Of a stretch of 64,000 nt of DNA, positions 30,535 to 42,997 are shown piece by piece (the stretch's first letter is position 1; every line of letters begins with the position of its first letter). The DNA comes from Paragorgia papillata. Taxonomy: Eukaryota > Cnidaria > Anthozoa > Scleralcyonacea > Coralliidae. Below the pieces are notes generated by a model, which saw nothing but the letters and a program-made list of their open reading frames with translations, had not been told where the DNA came from and did no database searches. The DNA lies in the NCBI GenBank assembly GCA_035771165.1, contig JAWNZC010000106.1, positions 3,441,501 to 3,505,500 of the forward strand, given 5' to 3'. The position numbers and the translations under genes are program-made.

Positions 30535-33500
30535 TAGTAGGCCTGTTAAGATGCCAATTTTATGCAAATCCTTCAAATCATGATCACAAGCGGAGACTTG
30601 GCACAATGATAGATTAATATGTCAGGAATATGGAATGGAAGGGTTGCCCAAAATTTGAGCAGGGAAAAGTGCTCATTTCGGACGTCAAAATGTCCGACAT
30701 GAGCGATTTCTGATATATGACAAATACATCACCTAATTGACGATTTTAAAGCAAAATTCAGCCTTATACGAATCCACAATAACTGAGTTATTCAGACTAT
30801 CTGTTATACGTTCTGAATAGCAAAAAAAATTCACGAGAATACATCAAAATAACATGTAGACAACATATATATGTGCAGCAGTGCGACCTTTGATACTTCG
30901 AACAACGTTTAAAATTTCACTCTGATATGTGAAATCCATCATCCAATTCCACCAAAAATAAATTACTTAACTCACCTTGTGATTGTTAAAAATACAATTT
31001 CTCTATCTTTTCCGCGTTTATATGGTATTTTTTCTAGTGCTGTGTAAATGTTTTAAACCGACAGCCATGATGAAAGATGCAAGCGCCATTTTGAATATTA
31101 AGTGTTTTGAAGTTGCGTTTACTCCCATGAGTCCCCTGATTGCTCCCTAAATCCCTCTATGGCCAAAATATCGACTTTTTGAAATTGTTTTCAGATTTTT
31201 TACAGTTCTTTATATATATAGTCTTATAAATTGAAAACTCATATTCTCGTATGATGTAAAAGTTGCAAGGTAATGTATATATTATAATGTCTAAGTTTTC
31301 AGTTTGTTTGTAGTTAAGCTGTCTTTTGCACCTTTGCTAAACTTTTTAAAACTTTTTGTAATTTAATTACTAACTTGTCCAAATATATTCAATAGTTCAA
31401 ATTTTTCTTTTATTAATTTTTATGGTTTTACTGCTCTTTTTTTTGTAATTCGTTTTAATATTTTTTTTTGCATAAATTTAGGACTTGGGGTGGCACTTAT
31501 TTACTCATTTTTAATTTATTGTTTTGAAACATTTTCCTTTTTTTTATTGCAATCGATAAATAGATAAATGGATTGGAGTATATGCGCTCTGTGTCAACGT
31601 GATGGGCAGAATCTCGTTGTACCATCTGCAAATTTAAATCCAAACGTATGTGGATATTCCGCATTAGCAAGGAACATAGATGCCTTTTACTAACGAGGGT
31701 CTACCACTACCAAACAAGATCACCGTTGCTTTAACAGATCTGAAAGGTGATACAAATGTTGCTGATAACCTGAAATCAAATAAAGCCCAGTGGCATAAGG
31801 GATGCCAGGCAGAATTGGCACCTTTCAAAGCTTAAGCGTGCTTTAGAATCAGCTGCAAATAATAAGCGTAAAACTGCAACACTCCCTGTCGATGCACCAT
31901 CTAAAAGAAACGCGTTCCAGCTTAGATGCCAAAACACAATTGCAATCTTGTCTGTGCTTATTTTGCAATGAACCAGGGGTATTAACAGCAGAATATATAA
32001 AGTTGAAACATCCTCCTGCTTGGCATAAACGAATGTGTAAAGTTTCATACTGATAATGTGATGACTTTGTTAGAAAGGCTGCCGCTGAGATGGGAGATGC
32101 GTTGCTACTAGCCAAGCTATCTGAGGGTAACTTATTTGCAAGAGATGCTTGCTACCACTATCAATGTATGGCAGAATTCAGAAACAGATATCGGGCATTT
32201 CTGACATCCGAAAATCCCGACACTACTAGGATGAAAGACCTTGAAAGCTCGGTACTAAGCTGAAACAATGATGTATATTGAAGAAAGTCTTGCAGCGAGT
32301 ACATACACTGATGTAGCGACATCAATAAAATTGTCTGACATAAGAAAGTTTTATGATAGCAGTTTAGCTAGGATGATTGGCAAGGAAAGTAATGTGAATG
32401 TTACAACGGCTTAAAGATAAGATCCTCAACTTAGACAGCGACCTGCAAGCTGTTTCTGATAAGAAAGAAATCTATATCTCGTACAAAGATGCTTTGGCTG
32501 CCGCTTTGAAATATGCGAGTCGATCTGAAGCTAATGATGTAATGGGTCTTTGTCGGCTTGGCAGAAAAATCAAAGCTGAGCTAGCTGATAGGAAACAAAC
32601 ATTTAATGGTCACTTCGAAGAAAATTGCCAAGAACAGTCAGTCAGTGTCTCCCACATTTTTGTCGTTAATGTATATGCTGACCTGGGTTTGAAAGCACAG
32701 ATGATGTAGAAATCGTCCAAGTTGTCTCCTGCCTTAGTCTTGGCTCAGCTGCTCGCCTTTAACTCAGCTAAAAACAGGACATCAACTGGAGAGCCTTTCG
32801 TAATAATGCAGATCATGAAACACCAGTAGCCATATATATAGCATTTCTTATCCATTCAAAGACTAAAGCGAGGACCTGGTGAATAGACTTCACTCTCTTG
32901 GCTATGTATCTCATATGACCGCCTTTCAACATTATCAACATATCTAGGCAACATGTTATCGATCAGTGTGAAAAGATGGACTGGTATGTCCTAGCTCATT
33001 GAGATGCAATCTTTTCACTACACAGGGCTGTTGACAATATCGACCATAACCCAAGCTCCAGAACAGCGAAAGACTCGTGGCATGGCACTGCCATATCTAC
33101 CTCTCAACATCTCTTAGACAATGATGATGGATCTATTCGGCAGCAGAAGTTACAGAAGGACAAACTACAATCAAAATTATTAAAGCAGCTTCCTGCAGAA
33201 TACACTACAATTTCGCCATATGTCCTGAAGAAGAAAGACATAGTCACGCCCACGAAAGCTGGAGCAAGTCAGGAAGTGAGTATTGCATTATCCTATGCTT
33301 CATACAAACGTGGTGGATTCAGTGTCGGCCGCGGTGACGGCTGTATCATTAAAATCAATCTTAGGCTGTACACAACAACCTTTGCTTTCAAACGTTTGAA
33401 TTTATTCTTCTTGTTACATATATCATATTACATATTTTTATTTAACCACTTTCATTAAATCTATATTACTTGCAATTTAGTGGACACTCCAAAAGTGATA

Positions 33501-36500
33501 CTGTAGACTCGACTTCAGCCGATGAACCATGGATGGACAGTGTTCTTCAATCAATATTGAATAATAATGAATACCTGATTACTGATGAACGAAAACTGAC
33601 ATGGTAAGCTTTAGCGTTAATTAAAATGTATCCTCTCATCAATAGTTTCTACAACAATAAAAAATTAATTATTACGAGTTTGGTTTTAACCAACACCTTG
33701 TTATACTTGCAGGTCTGCATACCCACTCGTCTATGATGGAAAACACAACTTACTGCCAAAACCATCACTGCCCTACTCCCATTGTTTCGTGAACACGCCA
33801 ACACCCCAGCAATGATTCATCATGCCATGTTGCTCATTAAGAAACAAACAGCGTTTTTGAACCCTGGTAAGTAGCCTAATGATCTTGTTAGTGTGGTTGA
33901 TTTTGGGAACAAGTTCAGTTCGGAGATCCTCATATCAACACACGTTAAAGGATGGGGAAATGACAAATTAAACATGTAACATTTTTATTAAAGAATATTG
34001 CATTTTCTTATTCACCAGGTCAGACACCCGTGATGACAGTTGATCAGCCGTTGTATGCTCTGGGAAAGCAGATTCAGTGGACCAAGCCGGGAGACATTGA
34101 CGATAACCATTTTCCTTGTCATGATGGGTGATCTGCACATAGAGATGACATTCATGAAATGCTTAGGTAAGAGATTGCAAAAGAACATCGTCATTAATTA
34201 TTCGTTGAATCACGACAGCTTCGTTACGAATTAAGTAGACACAAATAAACTAACAATTTGGATTTTAAACTTGTTTGTGCCTACTAATTATTGACGAAGT
34301 GTCTATGCTCGTCGAAATCAGTCTTCTCATTACAGATTGTGGCGATTCAACCCAAGATTTGCTGTTTTTAAACACCGCGGGCTGACGCTGGACCACCGTA
34401 GCTTTGCAGATGTATTTTAACATAGTTGCGATCGTTTTCAGGTGATTGGCTCAATGGAGGTGGTTGGGTTCATTTGCTGGTGTTATCGAAAGTAGCCACG
34501 CCAGGGAAGGGCCAATGCAATGCTAACTGCTTCCTCCCAACATCACATTTTGTCGTTATCTCCATCAAGTTACAGTATGTGTCCTATATCAAACACAAGA
34601 AGGATGCATATAAGTTGTATTGCAACTCGACAGCGACCCCGGTACCTGAGGCTGAATGGTCCAGCGCAAACCTAAAACATCCTATGTTCAAATACTGGTC
34701 GACCACACTAAAGATGGAGCTGATCTTGCTGCAGTTTGTCAAAGCCATAAGATCGGCAGATTTCAACATGTATGTGAATGCCTTGCAGATGATAGCAGCA
34801 TGGATGTTCAGTCTCGACCACTATAACTACGCTCGATGGTTGCCAGTGCATATATATAGTATGGTCACACTCAAGATATTCACCCAGATGTATACGAACA
34901 GTTTACATATGGCTTCTTCACAGCGCAGAAGTCGAACCGGAAGTTCTCCCCACATAGGATTAGACCATAACCACGAACAAATCAACGCAAAAATCAAAGG
35001 TGTAGGGGGAGCCATCGGCCTTACGGAAAACGACGCGTCTCTTGCAAAAGTGGCTCATCGCAGGGCCCGAGGTTTCGCGCGTGGTAGAGGAATTTGAGGA
35101 GAAGAAGAACAGGCTATCAGAGTCAAGCAAAGTTCGAGAACACCACGATTCCAACGCATCTGCGCAGAGACATTTTACATCGGACGTAAAAAGAATGTAC
35201 GACGCGTTAGCGGAGTTGGGAAATCCATTTATAGATGACAGTACGGACCTTTTCGCATTAGATACAAAGCTAGTTCCAGGAACAGAGAGGCTGTTAAGCA
35301 CCTATATGCTGTTGAAACGATTGGCCAAGAACAGTTCAAATCCTACATGGACACTCGCATACTGAAAAACGACAACCCTATTTCAGATACCATCGTTAAA
35401 AAACAACATGCAAATCTTCAAATGTGTTAAGGCAAGGAAAAGCAACAAAGAAAGACGCACAGCTGAAAACGGCGAGAAGTGATGCTGCCTTGTACTCGAA
35501 GTTATTTATCGCTTGTCAAAATAGAGATGGAGACCTCGAGCAATTTTTCTCCCACGAAAACCAAGGAGCACCCCCTAGCCTTTCCGAGAATGGCAATTTA
35601 AGACCAGCAAAGAACAAGTCGGGTATTTATTTTTTTCTCAATGATTTAATACGATCGAACATAGCCCTGTGATATGATATCCAAAATTATATATCTAATA
35701 ACCATTATTCATTTATTTGCAGGTATTATAGAGCCAATTTTGGTCGTAGAACATACGGAACGCAATGAATCACCAGCGGTAGATGCTAAAGTGCTTGACG
35801 GACCGGTCAAACCGTGGTTCTGGTGTGAGAAGGCTCGTGAAACCAAATGGGAGTATGCCAAACAATTGGTCAACGTTCCTTCGGTGCGACGAAAACAAGA
35901 CAGAACTGTTCCCGCTCATTGTCAAATCACTCACCGAGAACATTGACTGTGCACATGGAGTGTTCGTAGGGTCTCTAGAAGACGGGGCAGTTTCAAACCA
36001 AGATATAGATCTCGAGCCATTGATGCCATGCAACATCGAAGAGGCAGACGAGCGTATGTTTGTACATGTCAGAAATGCTGCCGAAGAATGTCCCCGTATT
36101 CTGGTCAAGACCGTGGATAGTGATGTTGTTGTGATTGCTCTTTCCGCTTTCCACAGAATACCCGGCCTCCAGGAGTTGTGGCTCGAGTTTGGGGTGGGGA
36201 AAGCATTTGAAGTTCATACCTATTCACGAAATTGCCAATTCACTCGGACCCCCAAACCTCAACCGCTTACCTCTTCTTACACTCGTTTTAGTGGCTGCGA
36301 TAACCACCTCTTTCACTTCACGGGAAGGGTAAGAAATCGTTTAGTGAAACTTGGAAGAAGATGGCCAGTGCAACACCGGTATTCGAGAAGAAATGGGCAA
36401 CATCTCCGAGAGAGATAAGTCAAGCCGACAGAGACATTATAGAACAGTTTGTTGTTGTCCTGTATTGCAAAGCATTTGATGGTATCAAGGTGAACGAGGC

Positions 36501-37352
36501 GAGGCGATACCTATTTTGCAAGTAGAGGAAAGGCCATTGAGAATAATCCCTCCAACAGCTGCGGCGTTGAACGAACATGTCAAGAAGCGATCAGTTTTAC
36601 AAGCGCAGAAGTGGTACAAATGTCTCGAAGCCCACAGAATTGAACTGGATCCAGTGAATTGGGGGATGGATGAAGGAGGATGATGAATTCATACCGGTTT
36701 GGAGTATTCTGCGGACGTTTCGAGTGTGACCAAAGCGCTCATTTCTTGTGGATGCACCAATTGTGTTGCAGCGAGATGCAAATGCAGAAAGAGTGGGCTA
36801 AAGTGTACCGACCTATGCTGTTGTCGGGCTAAATGTTAAATAGGGACTAGCTTTGCAGTTTGCATAGAAGATCACTACATGTTAGTTATGTTTGGTTTAT
36901 TGCCTATAACTACATTCACTGGTAGGCAAAATGCTCATCGAGGGTCATATGGTTCCAAAATTGATTAAAAAAATCTAGGAAACGTTTTTTGTTTGTTAAT
37001 GTTCTGGAGCGAAGAGCCTGGGTACGAGTTTGAAACTAGGTCCATTTATCGGCCTCTGTTAGTTCAATTTATATGTTTTGAGATTGGTTGAAGTACTAAC
37101 TATATATATGTAATGTGTTAAAGTGATTACAGTGGTAATTAAGTTGATGACGTCATTTAACTGACGTCATCGGTCGGCCATCTTGGATTCCGCCATCTTA
37201 GATTTTTTACGTCCGAAATGAGCACTTTTCCCTGCTCAAATTTTGGGCAACCCTTCCATTCCATATTCTTGACATCATAATCTATCATTGTGCCAAGTTT
37301 CTGCTTGTGATCACGATTTGAAGGATTGTTTTGGCTAACATGCCTACTACTA
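30535..37352 (+). mobile_element. 6.8-kb DNA transposon with ~145-bp TIRs
   Basis: The ends are inverted copies (30535-30685 and 37209-37352), including ACTTGGCACAATGATAGATTA, GAATATGGAATGGAAGGGTT and GCCCAAAATTTGAGCAGGG up to TTTCGGACGT. Inside lies one multi-exon gene (31568-36839) of a family that is very common in cnidarian and lancelet genomes but lacks a name I can give. It interrupts the left part of the virus-like inverted region: the right arm reads GCAGAAATGGAGTCGCC...AATCCAAAG without it. The exact target-site duplication could not be fixed by eye. Confidence 0.75.
31568..36839 (+). pseudogene. Transposon gene: zinc-binding N part, conserved core, nuclease-like motif, CXC tail
   Basis: Starts MDWSICALCQRDGQNLVVPS. 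Zinc-ligand-like residues follow (WHKGC, ACYHYQC). Introns with GT-AG ends are visible: 33604-33712, about 33870-34018, 34164-34440 and about 35623-35721. The core reads TVDQPLYALGKQIQWTKPG, GDLHIEMTFMKCLG, YNYARWLPVHI and LDHNHEQINAKIKGVGGAIG. Then come NIEEADERMFVHV and KTVDSDVVVIALSAFH, an acidic pair like PIN/FEN-type nucleases. It closes with CTNCVAARCKCRKSGLKC, then TDLCCC (36750-36839), like a tesmin/TSO1 CXC DNA-binding motif. Frameshifts (about 31690, 31830, 32040, 35090, 35430, 36290, 36520) and stops make it a dead copy. Transposase role is inferred from the TIRs. Confidence 0.65.
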
Positions 37353-37415
37353 ATGCTATATGTGTTATGAGAACATTATCGAGTTAATCCAAAGTTAAAT
37401 TATGTTTTAAGTTAA

Positions 37416-39404
37416 ACAAGACACCTGGGTCAGGTGTTCACTCGGGCTACTGGAAAGGGCAGAGGTCTCTATAACGCGCGAGCAAAGAGGTGGGAATGGG
37501 CCGAGGACGATCAGGTCGAAGGCTGAATGTGGTGCAGGACTATCCTGAATTGTCAATTTAAAGTGCCTAGAATTCAGGATGATCCTGATGCCTAGGGGCC
37601 TAGGGGAATTCTCTGTCCCACATGCAGGATGTTACACTAAACAGCATATAACAAAAAAAAAACCAGTAAGGGTGTTGTGGTCAGGGTCTGAGAGGTGGAA
37701 TTTTCTCCCTGGGGGATTGTGGTTAGATTTAGGGCTACCGGGGGTTGTGGTTAGATTTAGGGTTACCGGGGGTTGTCGTTAGGTTAAGGGTCAGGTTTAG
37801 AGGTGGGGGCAGGGTATGGTTTCATTTTCTTTAATATTCAGGATTATCTGGAATTCTAGACCATTTCACAATTCAGGATAATCATGTAAACAAATACAAT
37901 AGATATAAGTTTAAGGTCAGTAGCAGTAAGGTTTAGAAGAGAGTATGTTATAGGTCATAAGCGTAAGCATTAACTAATTATTACAGCATTAACGTAGTGA
38001 TTAGACAGTTGAGTTTTAAACTGATTAACTGAAGTAGAATCTGGTATTGAGCAAGGTAGACTACTCAAAAGTTTAAATATACAGTTCAAATATTAACTAG
38101 CTTAAAAAGTTTAGTACAGCACTTAGAAACTAGTACATCAAGTTCTAAACTGTTTCTAGTGATTATGACTGAATTATTGAGTTGCACAAAACTATTAATA
38201 GGAATATTATAGTGACCTGTATAACGTTTAAAATAGATAAGATATTTCAAGTCATGCCAGTATGATAATGGTATAGTAGTAGATTAACTGTTTTCAGATG
38301 ATCATTCAGATTGTATGATAAATCATCCTGCCAGTTCAAAAACTTAAAATATTCTTAGTTGCCCTGCATTGTAGTCTTTCAACCTTACTGATTTTAGTTA
38401 TTAAAAATTTTAGTTATTACAAAATTTATATCAACATGAACAAGGTATGGCTATTAAACATACTTAAAATTACATTACTCAAAGGTTCAAAGCACTTACA
38501 ACGTTGAATATAAATCCTAATGGATCAATAAGACTACTGTCCATCGCCGATCTCAAACTCAAAGACAAGCAACAGTCAGTAAAAACACATGGTACACAGA
38601 ACATACATTTGAAAACAAGTTTCCTACTCACATGGTATACAGAACATACATTTGTATACAAGTTTCCTACTCACATGGTACACAGAACATGCATTTGTAT
38701 ACAAGTTTCCTACTCAGCATAACAAATATAAAACTCGCTTAGCACATAAATAATATGCAAAAATATAAAGATACTGTCGTGATCAATGTCAACAAACAGG
38801 AGAAAGCGCTTACTAGGTAAACAGCACGTATATGTTCTTTTAATATACTGTGGCCCTTTCTTGTTTTTTCGCGTCTGTAATAACTTCGTCTATTCTGTCT
38901 TCATGGACAAACTTTGTCAGTAAGATTACTGATAAAAGTCTAAACGTCATTCGTCACCGAAAATAGTCAAAGCACTATCTAATTCTCCGATAGAAAACAC
39001 AATTCGCAATACACAAAACACTATTGCCTGTGTTTAAGATATTTCCACACAGCGTTCATATGTCGAGTCCCTTCGGGTGTTAAATATCAACACAGCACGA
39101 TCATGTTTAATCAGCGATTGTATCAAGATACCTGCCAGCGAAATTACTGAACAATAACTACGTCTGTGAACACAATGAACATGTCCAAGAAAGAACACTT
39201 CACTTCACTTCAAACAACTTGACCAGACATTAGGAAAGCGAAGATTTATAGAAAGAACGTATGAAATTTTAGCACGCATCAGTTTCGCAAAGCCTGACGG
39301 GATGACGTAATGATTGCCATTTCGAAACATAGACAAAAAAATAATAAAAATAAAAATAACGGAGCCGAAACCTAGACTCGTCTACCACAGACAGCCCGAG
39401 TAAT
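37416..39404. other. Foreign ~2-kb block splitting the left arm
   Basis: AATTATGTTTTAAGTT (left) and AATAAATTTCTTGGAC (right) adjoin each other in the right arm (about 43205-43235), so this block is an insertion. It holds a G-rich repeat near 37720-37800 (ACCGGGGGTTGTGGTTAGATTTAGGG, shown in part) and a ~43-base tandem repeat at 38587-38718. No ORF with recognisable features. Confidence 0.6.
38587..38718. repeat. Tandem repeat, ~43-bp unit, three copies
   Basis: CACATGGTACACAGAACATAC/GC followed by ATTTGTATACAAGTTTCCTACT recurs three times with small changes. Confidence 0.85.
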
Positions 39405-40685
39405 AAATTTCTTGGACTATATAGTGTGTAAGAAAGATGTGTAATTTTATATGTGTGTAATTTTATCTGAAGAAAAATTAATAAAGACATACGATCAACA
39501 TTATAATAGTTCTTTGTAGTTTATTTTTATATTTATAACAATTTACAGGGTGCATATTGACAGCTAATTATTTATATAAACAAATGTTTTTAAATAAACT
39601 GTCCTGCGTTTACCGTTCCTTCTAGCGCACCCACTTCTTAGAGATATCGTTTGTTTCTCTGTTGTCAAACTGCTCGCTCTTTATAGGGAATTTTGATATT
39701 TTCCGTTTTTAGCGTTGTTTATTATTTACGGGACTCCCCATGCTGCTCTCTTAGATAATTATTGAAGTTTGTTGCCATTTCCTCTTGTCTCCTTATAATG
39801 CTTATCAAAGTTTTCTCCATATTTAGTTCTGTGCTGTCTGCGATAGTTTCTTTACTCTGTAACACATATTCCAATTTTACTCCATTTTAGCCATTTAGCG
39901 CGTTCTTTGATATCCATGTGATGTACTTGATCAAGATGATCTGCTAGCCTTGCAAGAGTAGTGCTTCCGCAACCGAGGACAGGACAGTTTCTACGTGTGC
40001 GACCCATGTTTAGTTGTTTACTCGAGCAATGACAGAAAGCATTTGACATTTTTTTGGCATGTTAGCCGCTTTTATTAGGCCCTATTTGGCCTTTTTTTGC
40101 CCGTTTAGGCCTTTTGGCCCGTTCAAAGATACCCCCACCATCCCCGGGGCACCCCAAAGATAGCCGTTCTTTGAAATTAACTAAATTCGGTAATTGATCA
40201 ATCCTTAAGAACACGCCGCACCCTCTTCACGCTATATTTTACTATAATATAACTCGACAAGACCTTTTATACGAGAGTTGATAAGCGGTAACTTATACAT
40301 TTAACCTGTACCAAAGGAATATCAGAAAGACATATACATTATTTGTAAATACTTTATTGAACTTTTAATTCTTATAATTGGTGTCATTCCAATACTATGG
40401 CGTTTAGATTGATTGTAGGAGTACACTAGTTTTTTGTAATACTGGTTTCTTTCGTTTGATGAAATCTAAACATATATTCAAAATGCACCGTCATATATAG
40501 CCATTAATAAACCATTATCAGTATGTCTCAATGTTGCTTTTCTCAGGTATTCATCACTTATTTTTATACCCGGAGTTGATATACATAATGTGTATCAGTT
40601 GGAAATATCCCGGATCTTACTCGGATTTCATCGGGACAAACAGGTAAGAATACGGCTCCTTGGTTGCCATCTGGTAGGCTTGCAT
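39405..40685. repeat. Left inner inverted-repeat arm
   Basis: Inverted counterpart of about 41790-43222. Going down the minus strand it holds the last part of an ATPase gene (about 40680-40565, with QQAYQMATKEPYSYL and CPDEIRVRSGIFPTD), then the C2H2 protein gene (40007-39852) and its 3' sequence. It shows a segment (QMATKEPYSYL) that is missing from the longer ATPase copy at 41097. Confidence 0.8.
39852..40007 (-). pseudogene. C2H2-type protein, truncated copy
   Basis: MGRTRRNCPVLGCGSTTLAR, then ADHLDQVHHMDIKERAKWLK. A C-x4-C...H-x4-H finger followed by a helix. This is the twin of 42599-42997 but stops early after KIGICV. Its finger (ADHLDQVHH) has the canonical His spacing, which the other copy has disturbed. 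Confidence 0.6.
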
Positions 40686-40934
40686 GAGTAACTCGTGAGT
40701 AACTCGTGAGTAAATGAGTAACTCATGAGTAACTCGTGAGTTGCTCATTTACTCATGAGTTACTCATTTACTCACGAGTTACTCACGAGTTACTCATGAG
40801 TTACTCATTTACTCATGAGTTACTCACGAGTTACTCATGAGTTACTCATTTACTCATGAGTTACTCACGAATTACTCATGAGTTACTCATTTATTCACGA
40901 GTAACTCATGAGTTACTCATTTACTCATGAGTTA
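40686..40934. repeat. Minisatellite GAGTTACTCA/TTTACTCA upstream of the second ATPase gene
   Basis: Same unit types as 25545-26250 but shorter, and again just upstream of GAGTTAATCCCTTGAGGCGG and the zinc-finger ATPase gene. It lies at the centre of the inner inverted repeat. Confidence 0.9.
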
Positions 40935-41096
40935 ATCCCTTGAGGCGGCGTCTAAGGAACGTGCAAGTGACGTCCAGATACGCATGCGCATTGGTTCGCT
41001 TTGGTATCCTACATGCATTAGAGAAGAAACTCAAGGATATAATCTTACTTTTCTCACATAAATTTTCACAAGTAATTTGAGAGTTGTTGTGTGAAC

Positions 41097-41885
41097 ATGC
41101 CTAGCGCTTGTAACATTTGCGAAAGAGCTTTCCAAGAGAGTTTAATTTACAACGCCACGTAAAGGTCCTGCATGGGGGAGATCGGCCAATACAAACGATG
41201 TCTACTGGTTCTACATTTAAGCATTCTCATTTGATGGAACCGCATCGAATTACCAAGACAACAAAAAGACATACTCCATACAATTACACATCCCTTTGGG
41301 CTCTTGGGCTCTGGGGGGACCAAGACTGGCGAGACAACCTTTGTCAAGGAATTGTTAGCCAACGCCCAAATCATGATCGACCCTGTCCCAGAAAATATAA
41401 TTTATTTTTATTTTGAGTACCAAGATACGTTTGCTAAAATGGAACTTCTTATTCCTGGGATTCAGTTTATGCAAGGTTTATCCGAATCTATATTGGATAG
41501 TATTAATCCCCAAATAAGAAATCTATTTATCATTGATGACATGATGGGTGAAAAAGATACGATTATTGCCAAACTGTTCACGGAGGAATCCCATCATGGT
41601 AATCTCAGCGTGATTTATATTGTGCAAAATTTGTTTCATCAAAGCAAAGACCATCGTACCATCTCTCTCAACGCTAGTTACTTTGTCCTAACCAAAAATG
41701 TTCGTGATGCAAGTCAAGTGACTCATCTTGCCAAACAGTTGTATCCCGACAACACAAAGTTTTTCCAGCAAGCCTACCCGTTTGTCGATCTCAATCCGAC
41801 GTGTCCCGATGAAATCCGAGTAAGATCCGGGATATTTCCGACTGATAACATTATGTATATCAACCCCGGGTATAAAAATAAGTGA
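41097..41885 (+). pseudogene. C2H2 finger fused to virus-type packaging ATPase (A32/FtsK-HerA-like)
   Basis: The start gives a broken finger (ACNICERAFQES, one base lost relative to the 26409 copy, then FNLQRHVKVLHG in the next frame). After frame changes near 41220 and 41300 a 193-residue open stretch follows. GSGGTKTGETTF is a Walker A with the catalytic Lys changed to Glu. NLFIIDDMM is a good Walker B. Conserved SHHGNLSVIYIVQNLFHQ, HRTISLNASYFVL and ASQVTHLAKQLYP match packaging ATPases of Polinton/adintovirus-type mobile DNA viruses, where the enzyme pumps DNA into a capsid. Lost Lys, deletion before FVDLNP and frameshifts make it non-functional. Family call moderate. Confidence 0.68.
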
Positions 41886-42299
41886 TGAATACCTGAGAAA
41901 AGCGACATTGAGACATACTGATAATGGTTTATTAATGGCTATATAGGACGGTGCATTTTGAATATATGTTTAGATTTCATCAAACGAAAGAAACCAGTAT
42001 TACAAAAAACTAGTGTACTCCTACAATCAATCTAAACGCCATAGAATGACACCAGTTATAAGAATTAAAGTTACTGTTGAATGGTTGAAACATTATCTTC
42101 TGTACTATGCTGAAGTTCAATAAAGTATTTACAAATAATGTATATGTCTTTCTGATATTCCTTTGGTACAGGTTAAATGTATAAGTTACCGCTTATCAAC
42201 TCTCGTATAAAAGGTCTTATATTATAGTAAGATATAGCGTGAAGAGGGTGCGGCGTGTTCTTAAGGATTGATCAATTATCGAATTCAGTTAATTTAAAA

Positions 42300-42470
42300 G
42301 AGCGGCTATCTTTGGGGGTGCCCCGGTGATGGCGAGGGTATCTTTGGGGGCACCCCAGGGGTATTGGTAGTATCTTGAGGGGTGCCCCGGGGGTGGTGGG
42401 GTATCTTTGGAGGCACCCCAGGTGTATTGGTAGTATTTTGGGGGGTGCCCAGGGGTGATGGGGGTATGTT
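42300..42470. repeat. GGGGCACCCC minisatellite
   Basis: About three imperfect units of GGGTATCTTTGGGGGCACCC plus CAGGGGTATTGGTAGTATCTTG. GC-rich with many GGGG runs. A shortened inverted relative is at 40128-40165. The proline-rich minus-strand peptides are artefacts. Confidence 0.8.
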
Positions 42471-42598
42471 TGAACGGGCCAAAAGGCCTAAGCGGGCCAC
42501 AAAAGGCCAAATAGAGCCTAAACGGGCCCTATAAAAGCATCTAACATGCCAAAAAAATGTCAAATGCTTTCTGCCATTGCTCGAGTAAACAACTAAAC

Positions 42599-42997
42599 AT
42601 GGGTCGCACACGTAGAAAATGTCCGGTCTTCGGTTGCGGAAGCACTACTCCTGCAAGGCTAGCAAATCATTTTGCGATGTACTTGATACATCACATGGAT
42701 ATAAAAGGGCGCGCTAAATGGCTAGAATGGAGTAAAATTGGAATATGTGTACCTTTACAGAGTAAAGAAACTATCGCAGACATCACAGAACTAAATATGG
42801 AGAAAACTTTGAAAAGCATTATAAGGAGACAAGAGGAAATGGCAACAAACTTCAATAATTATCTAAGAAAGCAGCATGGGGAGTGCGTAAATAATAAACA
42901 ACGCAAAAAACGGAAAATATCAAAATTCCCTATAAAGAGCGAGCAGTGCTTTGACAACAGAGAAACAAACGATATCTCTAAGACGTGGGTGCGCTAG
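42599..42997 (+). CDS. Small C2H2-type protein of the virus-like region
   Basis: An ORF of 132 codons from ATGGGTCGCACACG. An in-frame ATG 14 codons upstream exists but precedes a Cys/Ser-rich stretch not needed for the fold. It has CPVFGCGSTTPARLANH, then HH in a finger-like setting, KGRAKWLEWSKIGIC, a helix (ELNMEKTLKSIIRRQEEMA) and a basic tail (KQRKKRKISK) like a nuclear localisation signal. Related single-finger proteins are frequent in cnidarian repeats. It lies 0.7 kb after the ATPase on the same strand. DNA binding is likely; role unknown. Two extra residues in the His spacing may spoil the finger. Confidence 0.55.
   Translation: MGRTRRKCPVFGCGSTTPARLANHFAMYLIHHMDIKGRAKWLEWSKIGICVPLQSKETIADITELNMEKTLKSIIRRQEEMATNFNNYLRKQHGECVNNKQRKKRKISKFPIKSEQCFDNRETNDISKTWVR

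Noticed and set aside
34584..35301. Minus-strand ORFs opposite the CXC-tail transposon gene
   Set aside because: The plus strand carries the conserved family motifs; these are shadows.
37560..37590. TTTAAAGTGCCT as another end of the TTAA foldback family
   Set aside because: Only the first few bases match and no inverted partner end was found.
37720..37800. Telomere-like TTAGGG words
   Set aside because: GATTTAGGG occurs only a few times within a longer G-rich repeat; it is not a telomeric array.
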